This document shows positions 55,642 through 63,046 of a stretch of DNA of 64,000 nucleotides, piece after piece. The notes beneath the pieces were generated by a model that worked only from the letters and a program-made list of their open reading frames with translations, did no database searches and had not been told where the DNA came from. This DNA comes from Flagellimonas taeanensis (GTDB taxonomy: Bacteria > Bacteroidota > Bacteroidia > Flavobacteriales > Flavobacteriaceae), in NCBI RefSeq assembly GCF_003584105.1, contig NZ_QXFO01000006.1:62001-126000 (forward strand). The letters run 5' to 3'. Numbering within the stretch: the first letter of the stretch is position 1; every line of letters begins with the position of its first letter. Both the position numbers and the translations under genes were made by a program.

Positions 55642-56832
55642 ATGAACCCTTCTGCTTCTGGATGGATCAACAAGTTTGGTCATCTTGCCAATAAAGAAAA
55701 TGCGGGTTTTGCCGATTTCAATAGCCTGTACCTGGAGCTCAAGAAGAATGGGTTCGTTTATGGGGTGCACTTGAACATACCTTCATTCATTGAAGTGGAG
55801 CATACCCTGAGCGAGGACGAGATTGCCAAGATCAACCTGCTCACCGCACTCTACTATACCTATACTTTTGAAAAGGGAAAAACGGACTTTACCGATTTTG
55901 TCAATACCGTTTTTGAATATTACCAATCCTTGGACGTAGGCAGGATATCGTTCCTGAACAAAATACTCAGCGGTTCCAAAACAGAGTCGCAGCTTGAAAA
56001 ACTCATCGACTCCCGAATCTATTTGGGGGGCAATGCCTTTAACCGGGCCTTTGGAAACAGCCTTACCAATTCCCTGCTCTATGTGGATGTGCTCATCTTT
56101 ATGGTATATCTTAAAGGAAAGGCCGATGTAAAAGGACATGCCCAACTTCTGGAATACGTGACCATCAACATAGCCTACCATGCACTCAATTCAAAAGAAA
56201 CCGATGGCAACGATGCAAAACTCATCCAACTTTTGGCTTCTTCGCTTACTTATGTCAACCTTGGGGAAACGAAATTCGATGGCTCCTATCTAGATCTATT
56301 GGACAACAACTTCACCCGGTATGAAAAGAACTATTTTTTGGACATGGCCTGCGTGACCATTTGGGAAGACAAGTCAATTGACTATACAGAATCCGATTAC
56401 ATTTTTGGACTCGGAAAGGACCTGGGCAAGTCCGAAGAAGAGGTAAAATTAGAGCTGGAATTTGTCAAACATTTCTTTGACCGAAACAAGGAAAAAGTCC
56501 CTTACCTGAATGACAAAAATTTGGCCGTTCAGTTCTATGAGGGCATGTCAAAAAATGTAAGCAAACTCATTTTGAGAAACAGCAAAAGGCTCAAAAAAGA
56601 GTTGGCCCAAAGTCGGGAACTGGTATCACTTTTGTCCAAATCCACCGTCAAAGATTTGAGCGAGGAAGAGAAGAAAAAAGTACAGGAGCAATTGGTGGAT
56701 ATTTTTAAAAGTATCCCTTCCTTGGCCATTTTTATGCTGCCCGGTGGAGCCGTTCTTTTGCCTATTTTCATCAAGCTGATCCCCAAGTTGCTTCCTTCCG
56801 CTTTTGACGACAACAGGGTTGAGGAAAATTGA
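55642..56832 (+). CDS. LETM1-related biofilm-associated protein
   Basis: A 396-residue protein of the family annotated as LETM1-related and biofilm-associated in flavobacteria. The first 300 residues are helical and of unknown function (NPSASGWINKFGHL at the start). The C-terminus has the LETM1-like block SIPSLAIFMLPGGAVLLPIFIKLIPKLLPSAF near 360-391, which may be membrane-associated. It is preceded by a helical segment rich in basic residues. Mitochondrial LETM1 acts in cation exchange, but that role here is unproven. It ends at a two-way terminator shared with the response regulator gene. Confidence 0.88.
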   Translation: MNPSASGWINKFGHLANKENAGFADFNSLYLELKKNGFVYGVHLNIPSFIEVEHTLSEDEIAKINLLTALYYTYTFEKGKTDFTDFVNTVFEYYQSLDVGRISFLNKILSGSKTESQLEKLIDSRIYLGGNAFNRAFGNSLTNSLLYVDVLIFMVYLKGKADVKGHAQLLEYVTINIAYHALNSKETDGNDAKLIQLLASSLTYVNLGETKFDGSYLDLLDNNFTRYEKNYFLDMACVTIWEDKSIDYTESDYIFGLGKDLGKSEEEVKLELEFVKHFFDRNKEKVPYLNDKNLAVQFYEGMSKNVSKLILRNSKRLKKELAQSRELVSLLSKSTVKDLSEEEKKKVQEQLVDIFKSIPSLAIFMLPGGAVLLPIFIKLIPKLLPSAFDDNRVEEN

Positions 56833-56844
56833 GCCTTTTTCAGC

Positions 56845-56881
56845 AAAAAAGCCACTATAAGAAAAATTTATAGTGACTTTT
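56845..56881. terminator. Two-way terminator between LETM1-related and LytTR genes
   Basis: CACTATAA at 56853-56860 pairs with TTATAGTG at 56868-56875. T runs follow on the plus strand (56878-56881) and on the minus strand (opposite the A run at 56845-56850). Confidence 0.75.
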
Positions 56882-56923
56882 AAAATATATTTAAAATTTT
56901 GGCAATCAAATTTTTATACTAAA

Positions 56924-57679
56924 TTACTCCAACCATAACTTGAAGTCCTTAACTCGTTCCCTACTCACTATGATTTCATGCTCATTGAAGCGTTTCAGCT
57001 TGATCTGGAGCCTTGAATTTGTATAGGAAATGATATCACCGATGTGGTTGATGTTCACATAAAACTTGCGGCTTATCCGGAAAAAAATCTTTGGCGAGAG
57101 TTCCTCTTCCAACTGTTCCAAGGTGGTGTCCAAAAGGTAATTTCTACCGTCCGAGGTCGCCGCATAAGTACCTTTGTTCTCGCTGTAAAAACATTCCACC
57201 TCATCGGCATTGATGATCTTAAGGTGCTGCCCCACTTTTACGGTAAACCGTTTTTTGTATTCCCGCTCCAAGGGGTTCACCAATAGGTTTTTGATGTCGT
57301 TGAAATCGACCGATATTTTCCGGTTTTCCGGTTTGAAGTTCTTGTACTTTTTAACGGCACTTTCGAGCTCTTCATCATCTATGGGTTTCAACAAATAATC
57401 GATGCTGTTCAGCTTGAATGCCTGGAGTGCATATTCATCGTAAGCAGTGGTGAAAATAATGGCACTCTTTACATCGACCACATCAAAAATCTCGAAGGAA
57501 AGACCATCGGACAATTGGATATCCAAAAAGATAAGATCGGGATGGGGATTGTTCTGGAACCACTCAATCGATTCATCCACCGAATGCAACATGGTGGAAA
57601 CCTCCATGTCCAAGTCAGCCAATAATCTGGCCAACCTTCTTGCGGCCGGTTTTTCATCCTCAATGATGATCACGTTCAT
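56924..57679 (-). CDS. LytTR-family response regulator
   Basis: A 251-residue two-component regulator. The receiver domain spans 1-120, with IIIEDE (acid pocket) at the start, phosphoacceptor Asp53 in LIFLDIQLSDG, the conserved Thr in IIFTTAYDEYAL and the Lys in LLKPIDD. The LytTR DNA-binding domain covers about 145-251 (FTVKVGQHLKIINADEVECFYSENKGTYAATSDGRNYLLDTTLEQLE). It is last in the unit of four 2TM genes, 67 bases after them. Its natural targets are probably the two 30-bp elements at 59083 and 61274, whose layout fits LytTR sites. Confidence 0.95.
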   Translation of the reverse strand: MNVIIIEDEKPAARRLARLLADLDMEVSTMLHSVDESIEWFQNNPHPDLIFLDIQLSDGLSFEIFDVVDVKSAIIFTTAYDEYALQAFKLNSIDYLLKPIDDEELESAVKKYKNFKPENRKISVDFNDIKNLLVNPLEREYKKRFTVKVGQHLKIINADEVECFYSENKGTYAATSDGRNYLLDTTLEQLEEELSPKIFFRISRKFYVNINHIGDIISYTNSRLQIKLKRFNEHEIIVSRERVKDFKLWLE

Positions 57680-57746
57680 TGTTGTTTGGTTTTGGTTCTA
57701 TGTTTTTTTGAAATCTTCTTATTTTATTCTTTGGGCTATGGCCCGT

Positions 57747-58085
57747 TCACTTGAATCTGTCCATTTCCTTTCTATCCTCTTCCATATATTTCTGGATCTG
57801 GCGTTCCTCCCATTTTTTGAAGAACGGGAATTTCCAACGATACAGGATTATGGCATGCACCAGTAATATCAGCGCCCATGCAGCAATGTTGGCATTGACC
57901 CAGTCAAAATAGTAGGGCTCTGTCGGGAAACCTTCCGGCATGAAAGGATGCAACACCCCACTTTGGAGCAGCAACAGAAAACCATTCACCACGATAAAGA
58001 TCAGTATGTGCCTATAAAAGCCCTTCAGTTCCTTGATTCGCTTGTTGGCCTTTTCGAGACTTGTTTGGTTTTGGGCCATGATCAT
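57747..58085 (-). CDS. 2TM-domain small membrane protein (fourth of the array)
   Basis: A 112-residue protein with a cytoplasmic basic helix (LEKANKRIKELKGFYRHILIFIVVN), two transmembrane segments and a C-terminal WKFPFFKKWEERQIQKYMEEDRKEM tail: the 2TM domain layout. The start ATG at 58085 overlaps the preceding gene's stop by four bases (ATGA). The longest open frame to 58247 runs into the previous gene and is not the start. Between its membrane segments it carries a longer loop (HPFMPEGFPTEPYYFDWVN) than its three relatives. Confidence 0.85.
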   Translation of the reverse strand: MIMAQNQTSLEKANKRIKELKGFYRHILIFIVVNGFLLLLQSGVLHPFMPEGFPTEPYYFDWVNANIAAWALILLVHAIILYRWKFPFFKKWEERQIQKYMEEDRKEMDRFK

Positions 58086-58393
58086 TTGTATTTGTCCATT
58101 TCCTTTTTGTCCTCGTCCATGTACTTCTGGATCATGCGCTGTTCCCAATTCTTCCCCAGCATGGGGTTGAACCCGAACACATACATGGCGTGGAACGCAA
58201 TACCCAATCCCCAGGAGAACAGGGTGATGAAATGGGGCCATTGCCAAAAATGGTCCGTTCTAAGATATACATTCACCAAAATGAATGCGTTGATCACCAC
58301 ATAGATCGCCAAGTGGATGTAGAACCCTTTGAGCTCCTCTACCCGCTTCTTGGCACGTTTGTATTTGTCCGTCTTGATGTCTTCCATGATCAT
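58082..58393 (-). CDS. 2TM-domain small membrane protein (third of the array)
   Basis: A 103-residue 2TM protein. After a charged start (DIKTDKYKRAKKRVEELKGFYIHLAIYVVIN) come two hydrophobic segments, then GFNPMLGKNWEQRMIQKYMDEDKKEMDKYK. The start I take, 58393, overlaps the second array gene's stop through ATGATCATGG; the same junction occurs at the next gene. The start might instead be the ATG at 58387. It shares the tail style GxxWExRxIxxxMxED with the kinase's C-terminus. Confidence 0.85.
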   Translation of the reverse strand: MIMEDIKTDKYKRAKKRVEELKGFYIHLAIYVVINAFILVNVYLRTDHFWQWPHFITLFSWGLGIAFHAMYVFGFNPMLGKNWEQRMIQKYMDEDKKEMDKYK

Positions 58394-58692
58394 TTCCATT
58401 TTCTGGTTTTGTCATCCTCGTTCATAAACTCCTCTATCTTACGTTGTTCCCATTGTTTTCCAAAAAATGGGTTGAGGTCGAAGGTCTTCAAGGCGTGGAA
58501 AATGAGTCCGATGCCCCAACCAAATGCGGCCCATAGGAACCACATGTATCCAAATCCGGTAGTAAAGTAGTTGATCAGCGCCAGACCTGATATGACCACG
58601 ACATAGGAGAAAAGGTTGCCATAGAACTTTTTAAGTTCTTCCACCCTTTCCTTGGCCCTGATGTACTTGCTCTGTTTGTCAAAATTTTCCAT
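58390..58692 (-). CDS. 2TM-domain small membrane protein (second of the array)
   Basis: A 100-residue 2TM protein: MENFDKQSKYIRAKERVEELKKFYGN, two hydrophobic segments (LFSYVVVISGLALINYF and YMWFLWAAFGWGIGLIFHAL) and the tail NPFFGKQWEQRKIEEFMNEDDKTR. I start at the ATG at 58692. An upstream in-frame ATG at 58734 would precede the previous gene's stop and is less likely. It lies 44 bases after the first array gene. Confidence 0.87.
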   Translation of the reverse strand: MENFDKQSKYIRAKERVEELKKFYGNLFSYVVVISGLALINYFTTGFGYMWFLWAAFGWGIGLIFHALKTFDLNPFFGKQWEQRKIEEFMNEDDKTRKWK

Positions 58693-58736
58693 AGTGTTGT
58701 TTTTTAACGGAATGTGACAGTTAAATATACTCATTG

Positions 58737-59015
58737 TCAGAATTCTTTATTGTCCATGAATTCCCTGATTTTGCGCTCCTCCCATTCTTTTCCAAAAATG
58801 GGGTTGTAGCCATGGGAGGTCATCCAGAGGCTCACAAGCCCTATTCCCCAGCCCACTGTTGGAAAAATGGCCCACAGGAAATCCGTTGTCCACGAATTGA
58901 CCCACCATAGAAAAGGAATCACAATGCAATAGGCCACCAGACTATAGTAAAAGGACTTCAGGTCGTCCACTCGCTTCTTGGCCCTGTCGTAACTGTATTG
59001 TTTTACATCTTCCAT
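58737..59015 (-). CDS. 2TM-domain small membrane protein (first of the array)
   Basis: A 92-residue 2TM protein. Its membrane region and tail, AYCIVIPFLWWVNS, TTDFLWAIFPT-GWG and FGKEWEERKIREFMD, are nearly identical to the C-terminal domain of the histidine kinase encoded just upstream, which points to a fairly recent duplication. It is the first gene of the second unit and sits behind the operator-like element at 59083-59112. Function of 2TM domains is unknown; sensing or membrane anchoring are possible. Confidence 0.9.
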   Translation of the reverse strand: MEDVKQYSYDRAKKRVDDLKSFYYSLVAYCIVIPFLWWVNSWTTDFLWAIFPTVGWGIGLVSLWMTSHGYNPIFGKEWEERKIREFMDNKEF

Positions 59016-59082
59016 TGTTCGATTGTTTTTTGATTACACTGTAAAATTCGCCATACACTGTGAGCAGGGAAAAAGTAGTTTC

Positions 59083-59112
59083 TCGAACTGTTGTTTTTGG
59101 GGGATGAACTGT
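59083..59112 (-). promoter_or_regulatory. Probable LytTR binding site upstream of the 2TM array
   Basis: On the minus strand the two repeats are ACAGTTCAT (59112-59104) and ACAGTTCGA (59091-59083), with 12 bases between, so the repeat period is 21 bp, two DNA turns. The first repeat fits the LytTR consensus [TA][AC][CA]GTTN[AG][TC] fully; the second misses at its last bases. A nearly identical element, 25 of 30 bases, stands before the TPR-kinase unit. The 9 + 12 + 9 layout is that of AgrA and related LytTR regulators. It lies about 70 bases upstream of the first 2TM gene. Confidence 0.7.
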
Positions 59113-59114
59113 GT

Positions 59115-59135
59115 GGGTTAAGGGTTAAGGGTTAA
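59115..59135 (-). repeat. Three tandem copies of GGGTTAA
   Basis: A 7-bp unit (given here as the plus-strand reading) is repeated three times without error, immediately upstream of the LytTR-like element in the transcription direction. It could be a slippage site changing promoter spacing, or of no function. Confidence 0.8.
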
Positions 59136-59211
59136 GGAAAATGCAAAATTGGAAGAAACGAACTTGTCATTGACATTGAGCTTGAGCTTGGACCTCACCC
59201 CTGGCCCTCCA

Positions 59212-60540
59212 TCAAAAATCATCCTTTTCCATGAGCTCCTTTATCTTTCGTTCCTCCCATCGCTTGCCCCAAAGCGGGTTATAGCCAAAGGCTTCCATGC
59301 CATGCATCAACACGCCAAAGCCCCAGCCCAAGGTCGGGAAGATGGCCCAGAGAAAATCCGTCGTTCTAGAGTTGAGCCACCATAGGAAAGGAATAACGAT
59401 ACAGTATGCGGTCAGGTTCCCATAGAAGTCCTTAATGGCTTTTACCCGTTCCTTGGCCTTCATATAGCGTTTCTCTTCAATATAGCTTTGCTGGGTTTCC
59501 ACCACGGAGAACTCCTGTGTGAGCATGGGCAATTCCACACTGAAATCCGAAACCGTTTTGTTGATGACCACCCCTCGGTCGGTAAGGATGTTGTAGCGTT
59601 GCTTGATGTTCTGCAAACCCACTCCACTGCTCTTGTTCACCACTTGTTTTTCTTGAAGGTTGTTGCTCACCACCAACATAGAACCTTTTTCAAATACCTT
59701 GATGTGCAATGGTCTGGATGCCTTGACCACATTGTGCTTCACCGCATTTTCCAAAAGGAGCTGTAATGACAAAGGGACGATTTTGGCATCGGGTCGGGAA
59801 CACTTTTCAGGGATATCGAAAACAATACTGTCCTCAAAACGCATCTTCAAAAGCCCCACATAAGTCTTGGCAAAGTTGAGTTCCTCGTCCACCGTCACCA
59901 AATCCTTGTTCTTCTGCTCCAAGACATATCGGTACACCTTGGAGAGTGATGTGGTGAACTTTTGGGCCTGTCCTGGGTCTTCCTCTATCAAACTTGTGAG
60001 CACGTTCAGGCTATTGAACAAAAAATGGGGGTCCAATTGGTTCTTGAGGGCATCGAAACGTGCCGAGGCCGTGCCCGCAATGATCTTCTGCTCCTTTACC
60101 TGTTTCTCCTTGTAGTATTTATAGTAGTAAGCGGCATAGAAGAGAATTGCCACAACCATGGAGATCAGAAAGGAGTTCAAATAATATTGTGGGCGTTCGC
60201 CCATAAGAAATTGATCCAACGGAACCCTATGCACCAACACGCGTATCACCAATCGGGAGAGAAAGATGCCCAAAATGGAGGCCACTATGTTCCCCCCCAA
60301 ACCATAGGCGATATACTTGCGGGTAAAAAGTTCCTTGTTGTATTTCCGCATCAAAAGGATAAAGGAGCATGCATTGAAGAGGTAGATAATAATGGAAAAG
60401 AGCATGGTCTCCAAAAAATCGTCCCAAAGCTCCCCTGCACTAAAATCCCATCCATTCACAAAATAGATAATGAGGAAGACCACAAAAATGGCCATCCCCA
60501 CTAAAATGGATTTGAAAAGTTCCCTGATAAAGAGTTTCAT
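59212..60540 (-). CDS. LytS-type sensor histidine kinase with C-terminal 2TM domain
   Basis: A 442-residue membrane kinase. Four hydrophobic segments lie near 10-29, 45-64, 78-100 and 122-141. The His_kinase domain has ALKNQLDPHFLFNSLNVLTSLI with the phosphoacceptor His near 172. The ATPase part has LLLENAVKHNVV (N box) and GVGLQNIKQRYNIL (G box). Unusually, from about 365 onward there is a complete 2TM domain: YMKAKERVKAIKDFYGN, two membrane segments and NPLWGKRWEERKIKELMEK. That domain is the closest relative of the 92-residue protein encoded next. It follows the TPR gene by six bases. Its partner is presumably the LytTR regulator. Confidence 0.93.
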   Translation of the reverse strand: MKLFIRELFKSILVGMAIFVVFLIIYFVNGWDFSAGELWDDFLETMLFSIIIYLFNACSFILLMRKYNKELFTRKYIAYGLGGNIVASILGIFLSRLVIRVLVHRVPLDQFLMGERPQYYLNSFLISMVVAILFYAAYYYKYYKEKQVKEQKIIAGTASARFDALKNQLDPHFLFNSLNVLTSLIEEDPGQAQKFTTSLSKVYRYVLEQKNKDLVTVDEELNFAKTYVGLLKMRFEDSIVFDIPEKCSRPDAKIVPLSLQLLLENAVKHNVVKASRPLHIKVFEKGSMLVVSNNLQEKQVVNKSSGVGLQNIKQRYNILTDRGVVINKTVSDFSVELPMLTQEFSVVETQQSYIEEKRYMKAKERVKAIKDFYGNLTAYCIVIPFLWWLNSRTTDFLWAIFPTLGWGFGVLMHGMEAFGYNPLWGKRWEERKIKELMEKDDF

Positions 60541-60546
60541 CCGATC

Positions 60547-61167
60547 TTATTTACAACTTGCCAAAACCTCCTCTGCCCTTTCCTTGCCCCAGGAAGGATA
60601 AAACGGGGTTTCGGATTTAAAGGTAGCAAAAAGTTCCAACGCCTTTTCCACATCCTGGCAATAGGGAGCCGTATCCTTTCCAAAATACCGGGCCGTCCCC
60701 ATGTCCCACTCAGCCTTTGACAGTACGACCCTTGGGTTTTCCGGGGCCAGTTCCATTGCCGTTTGGTAGAGCTGGACGTTCTTTTGGGAAAGGGTCATGC
60801 CATAAGTGGCACCATCAAAAGCGATCCAAGCCGTGTTGATGAGTGCCTCCTGAATCAGCAGCTCTGGGTTGTCCGGCGATATCGCCTTGGCCACGTCCAA
60901 GAATTCCTTGGCCTTTTCCAATTGGACAGTCAACTTTTTCTCATCCTTTTCACCAAAAGAGATGATCGTGTTGATCTGGGATGCATAGTAGTAGGGCAAC
61001 CAATTGTCAGGTTCCGCTGTGGCTATCCGCTCAAAGAGATTGGAGGCCTCCACTGTCTGGCCATTTTCCCAGAGTTGAAAGGCCTTTTCCATTCCATTGG
61101 TGTAACGGTCCTGTGCGTTGGCCGCAAAAATTACTAGAAATAGAAGTAAATAAGTCAGTTTTTTCAT
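60547..61167 (-). CDS. Exported TPR-like protein
   Basis: A 206-residue protein with signal peptide MKKLTYLLLFLVIFAANAQ. The rest is helical with TPR-like units, for example AFQLWENGQTVEASNLFERIATAEPDNWLPYYYAS and AMELAPENPRVVLSKAEWDMGTARYF. It is probably periplasmic. It is first in the unit with the histidine kinase, which starts six bases later, and may act as the signal-binding partner. Its upstream region carries one of the two LytTR-like elements. Confidence 0.88.
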   Translation of the reverse strand: MKKLTYLLLFLVIFAANAQDRYTNGMEKAFQLWENGQTVEASNLFERIATAEPDNWLPYYYASQINTIISFGEKDEKKLTVQLEKAKEFLDVAKAISPDNPELLIQEALINTAWIAFDGATYGMTLSQKNVQLYQTAMELAPENPRVVLSKAEWDMGTARYFGKDTAPYCQDVEKALELFATFKSETPFYPSWGKERAEEVLASCK

Positions 61168-61273
61168 GATTGTCGTTTTTGTTGATTCCCTCTTAGGGTA
61201 TCCGTTATTGATTATTTATGATTTTCGTGCCACAAAAGTGCATCTGCCAAATCAACAAGGAAAAGAAGGTTTA

Positions 61274-61303
61274 CCGAACTGTGGTTTTTAAGGGATGAAC
61301 CGT
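61274..61303 (-). promoter_or_regulatory. Probable LytTR binding site upstream of the TPR-kinase operon
   Basis: On the minus strand the repeats ACGGTTCAT (61303-61295) and ACAGTTCGG (61282-61274) are separated by 12 bases. The element matches 59083-59112 at 25 of 30 positions, although the flanking genes are unrelated. A CACTTTTG box, close to TAnnTTTG, lies 33 bases downstream of the repeats; at the same distance the other element has GAATTTTA. Confidence 0.68.
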
Positions 61304-61403
61304 TTCAAAAAAATGTGCATTTCATCGAAAAACATAGGACCTGACATCAATTTCGCATTTTCAGCCGTATATATTTTATCATATGTTTAACAAACCCCAT
61401 ATT

Positions 61404-62303
61404 ATGAGAACAAAGATCTTTTTTTATGCACTGAGTCTGGCCTTTTTAGTACTGATGGGCTGCTCTGGAGACGACAACAATGGACCCAATGGCGAAACGG
61501 GTAGACTGAGCGTCCAATTGACCGATGCCCCTTTCCCTTTTGATTTGGTGACCGAAGCCAATGTGACCATCTTTAAGGTAGATGCCAGGTTAGTGAGCGA
61601 TGATGATGACGATGATGATGAAATGGACGACGACGAAAGTGGATCTTCTTTTGTCACCCTTATGGAAGAGGAAATAACTGTAAACCTTTTGGACCTTACC
61701 AATGGCGTTACAGAAGAATTGGCCGATATTGACGTACCTGTTGGCACGTACAACCTGATCAGGGTATATGTTAAGGGAGTCAATGTGGTCCTAGCCGACG
61801 AGAGAAGCTTCGACCTTACCGTTCCCAGCGGTGAACAGACCGGCATAAAAATCTTCATCGATCCAGGATTGACCGTTGCCGGAGGCTTGAGCAGTGACCT
61901 TCTACTTGATTTCGATGTAAGTAGGTCATTCGTTGCCAAGGGAAGCACCAACAGTGTAGATGGTATTACCGGGTTCAACTTTAAGCCCGTGATCAAAGCC
62001 AGTAATCTTTCCACCGCAGGCACCTTGAGCGGAACTGTGGCCACAATGGACGGCGAAACAGCAGTTCCTTTGGAAAACGCACAGATTTCCATCCTGGACA
62101 CCAATGAAGAACCTGTTACCTCAGGAGCCACCAATGTTGATGGCGCATATGCCATTATGGGCCTTGAGGCCGGCACCTATAAAGTGTTCTCATCCATGAA
62201 CGGTTACGTGAACAGCGATACGTTGGATGTGGAGATCATTGCCGCCAACAAAACCATCCAAGATTTTATTTTGGAAGCTGAAGCTGTTGAAGAGGGAAAT
62301 TGA
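61404..62303 (+). CDS. DUF4382 lipoprotein with carboxypeptidase-regulatory-like domain
   Basis: A 299-residue lipoprotein (MRTKIFFYALSLAFLVLMGC). The DUF4382 domain starts GRLSVQLTDAPFPFDLVTEANVTIFKVDA and is interrupted near residue 64 by a run of acidic residues (SDDDDDDDEMDDDES), an unusual insert. The C-terminal 85 residues form a carboxypeptidase regulatory-like beta-sandwich: LSGTVATMDGETAVPLENAQISILD and AYAIMGLEAGTYKVFSSM. Such proteins are cell-surface and may bind metals or sugars. I start at the ATG at 61404. A terminator follows 25 bases after the stop. Confidence 0.9.
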   Translation: MRTKIFFYALSLAFLVLMGCSGDDNNGPNGETGRLSVQLTDAPFPFDLVTEANVTIFKVDARLVSDDDDDDDEMDDDESGSSFVTLMEEEITVNLLDLTNGVTEELADIDVPVGTYNLIRVYVKGVNVVLADERSFDLTVPSGEQTGIKIFIDPGLTVAGGLSSDLLLDFDVSRSFVAKGSTNSVDGITGFNFKPVIKASNLSTAGTLSGTVATMDGETAVPLENAQISILDTNEEPVTSGATNVDGAYAIMGLEAGTYKVFSSMNGYVNSDTLDVEIIAANKTIQDFILEAEAVEEGN

Positions 62304-62328
62304 CCCCATCCACCATATACTTATTTAG

Positions 62329-62355
62329 AGCGGGGCAAATGCCCCGCTTTTTTTT
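62329..62355 (+). terminator. Terminator after the DUF4382 gene
   Basis: AGCGGGGC at 62329-62336 pairs with GCCCCGCT at 62341-62348 around an AAAT loop, followed by seven T. Confidence 0.9.
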
Positions 62356-62434
62356 GATCACAGCCCACCATTTTCAATTCAAATTGGAGAGGTATTTCTA
62401 TTTTAGCAGAAAGAAAAACAATCTCTGAAGCTAT

Positions 62435-63043
62435 ATGTACACCCCACCCCACTATCAAAACAATGACATGGATGAAATCAAGGATTTCCTGATCCATAAC
62501 AGTTTTGGCATCCTCATCAACATTGTGGACAACAAACCCTGGGGCACCCACATCCCCCTGGAACTGGAGACGGACGAAAATGGGCATGATATTCTGGTGG
62601 GACATATTGCCAAGGCCAACCCCCAGCGGAAGAGTTTTGACAACGGAGCGGAGGTGTTATGTATTTTCAATGGACCACATGCGTATGTTTCCTCCTCGTG
62701 GTACAAGGAAGAGGAAGTACCCACTTGGAACTACATAGCCGTGCACGTCTATGGCAAATTGAAGGTGTTGAGTGAAGCGGAGACCATGCAATCCATGCAC
62801 CGATTGGTGGAAAAATACGAGAGCGACTCCAAGAACCCCATTTCCCTGAAAAACATGTCCTCAAAAACGCTACGGCAGGTAAAGGGAGTAGTGGGTTTCC
62901 AAATCCAGATCACGGACATACAGGCCACCTACAAACTATCTCAGACCCGTATTGAAGACCACCCCAAGATCATTTCCGAACTTGGCGAACGGGATGCCGG
63001 GAGCAAGGCCATTGCCCAAAAAATGGACAAAAGCAGTTCCTAA
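62435..63043 (+). CDS. PaiB-like FMN-binding protein
   Basis: A 202-residue protein of the PaiB family, close to the 207 residues of Bacillus PaiB, which was first described as a negative transcriptional regulator and has an FMN-binding split barrel. Family marks: MYTPPHYQNNDMDEIKDFLIHNSFGILI, HIAKANPQRK, VLCIFNGPHAYVSSSWYKEEEVPTWNYIAVHVYGKL and GVVGFQIQITDI-AT-KLSQ. It has no helix-turn-helix motif. It is alone on the plus strand and meets the PorP-type gene with three bases between stops. Confidence 0.93.
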   Translation: MYTPPHYQNNDMDEIKDFLIHNSFGILINIVDNKPWGTHIPLELETDENGHDILVGHIAKANPQRKSFDNGAEVLCIFNGPHAYVSSSWYKEEEVPTWNYIAVHVYGKLKVLSEAETMQSMHRLVEKYESDSKNPISLKNMSSKTLRQVKGVVGFQIQITDIQATYKLSQTRIEDHPKIISELGERDAGSKAIAQKMDKSSS

Positions 63044-63046
63044 AAT

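Noticed and set aside
59115..59135. GGGTTAA repeats as a telomere or CRISPR-like array
   Set aside because: Only three short units with no spacers; this is a simple tandem repeat.
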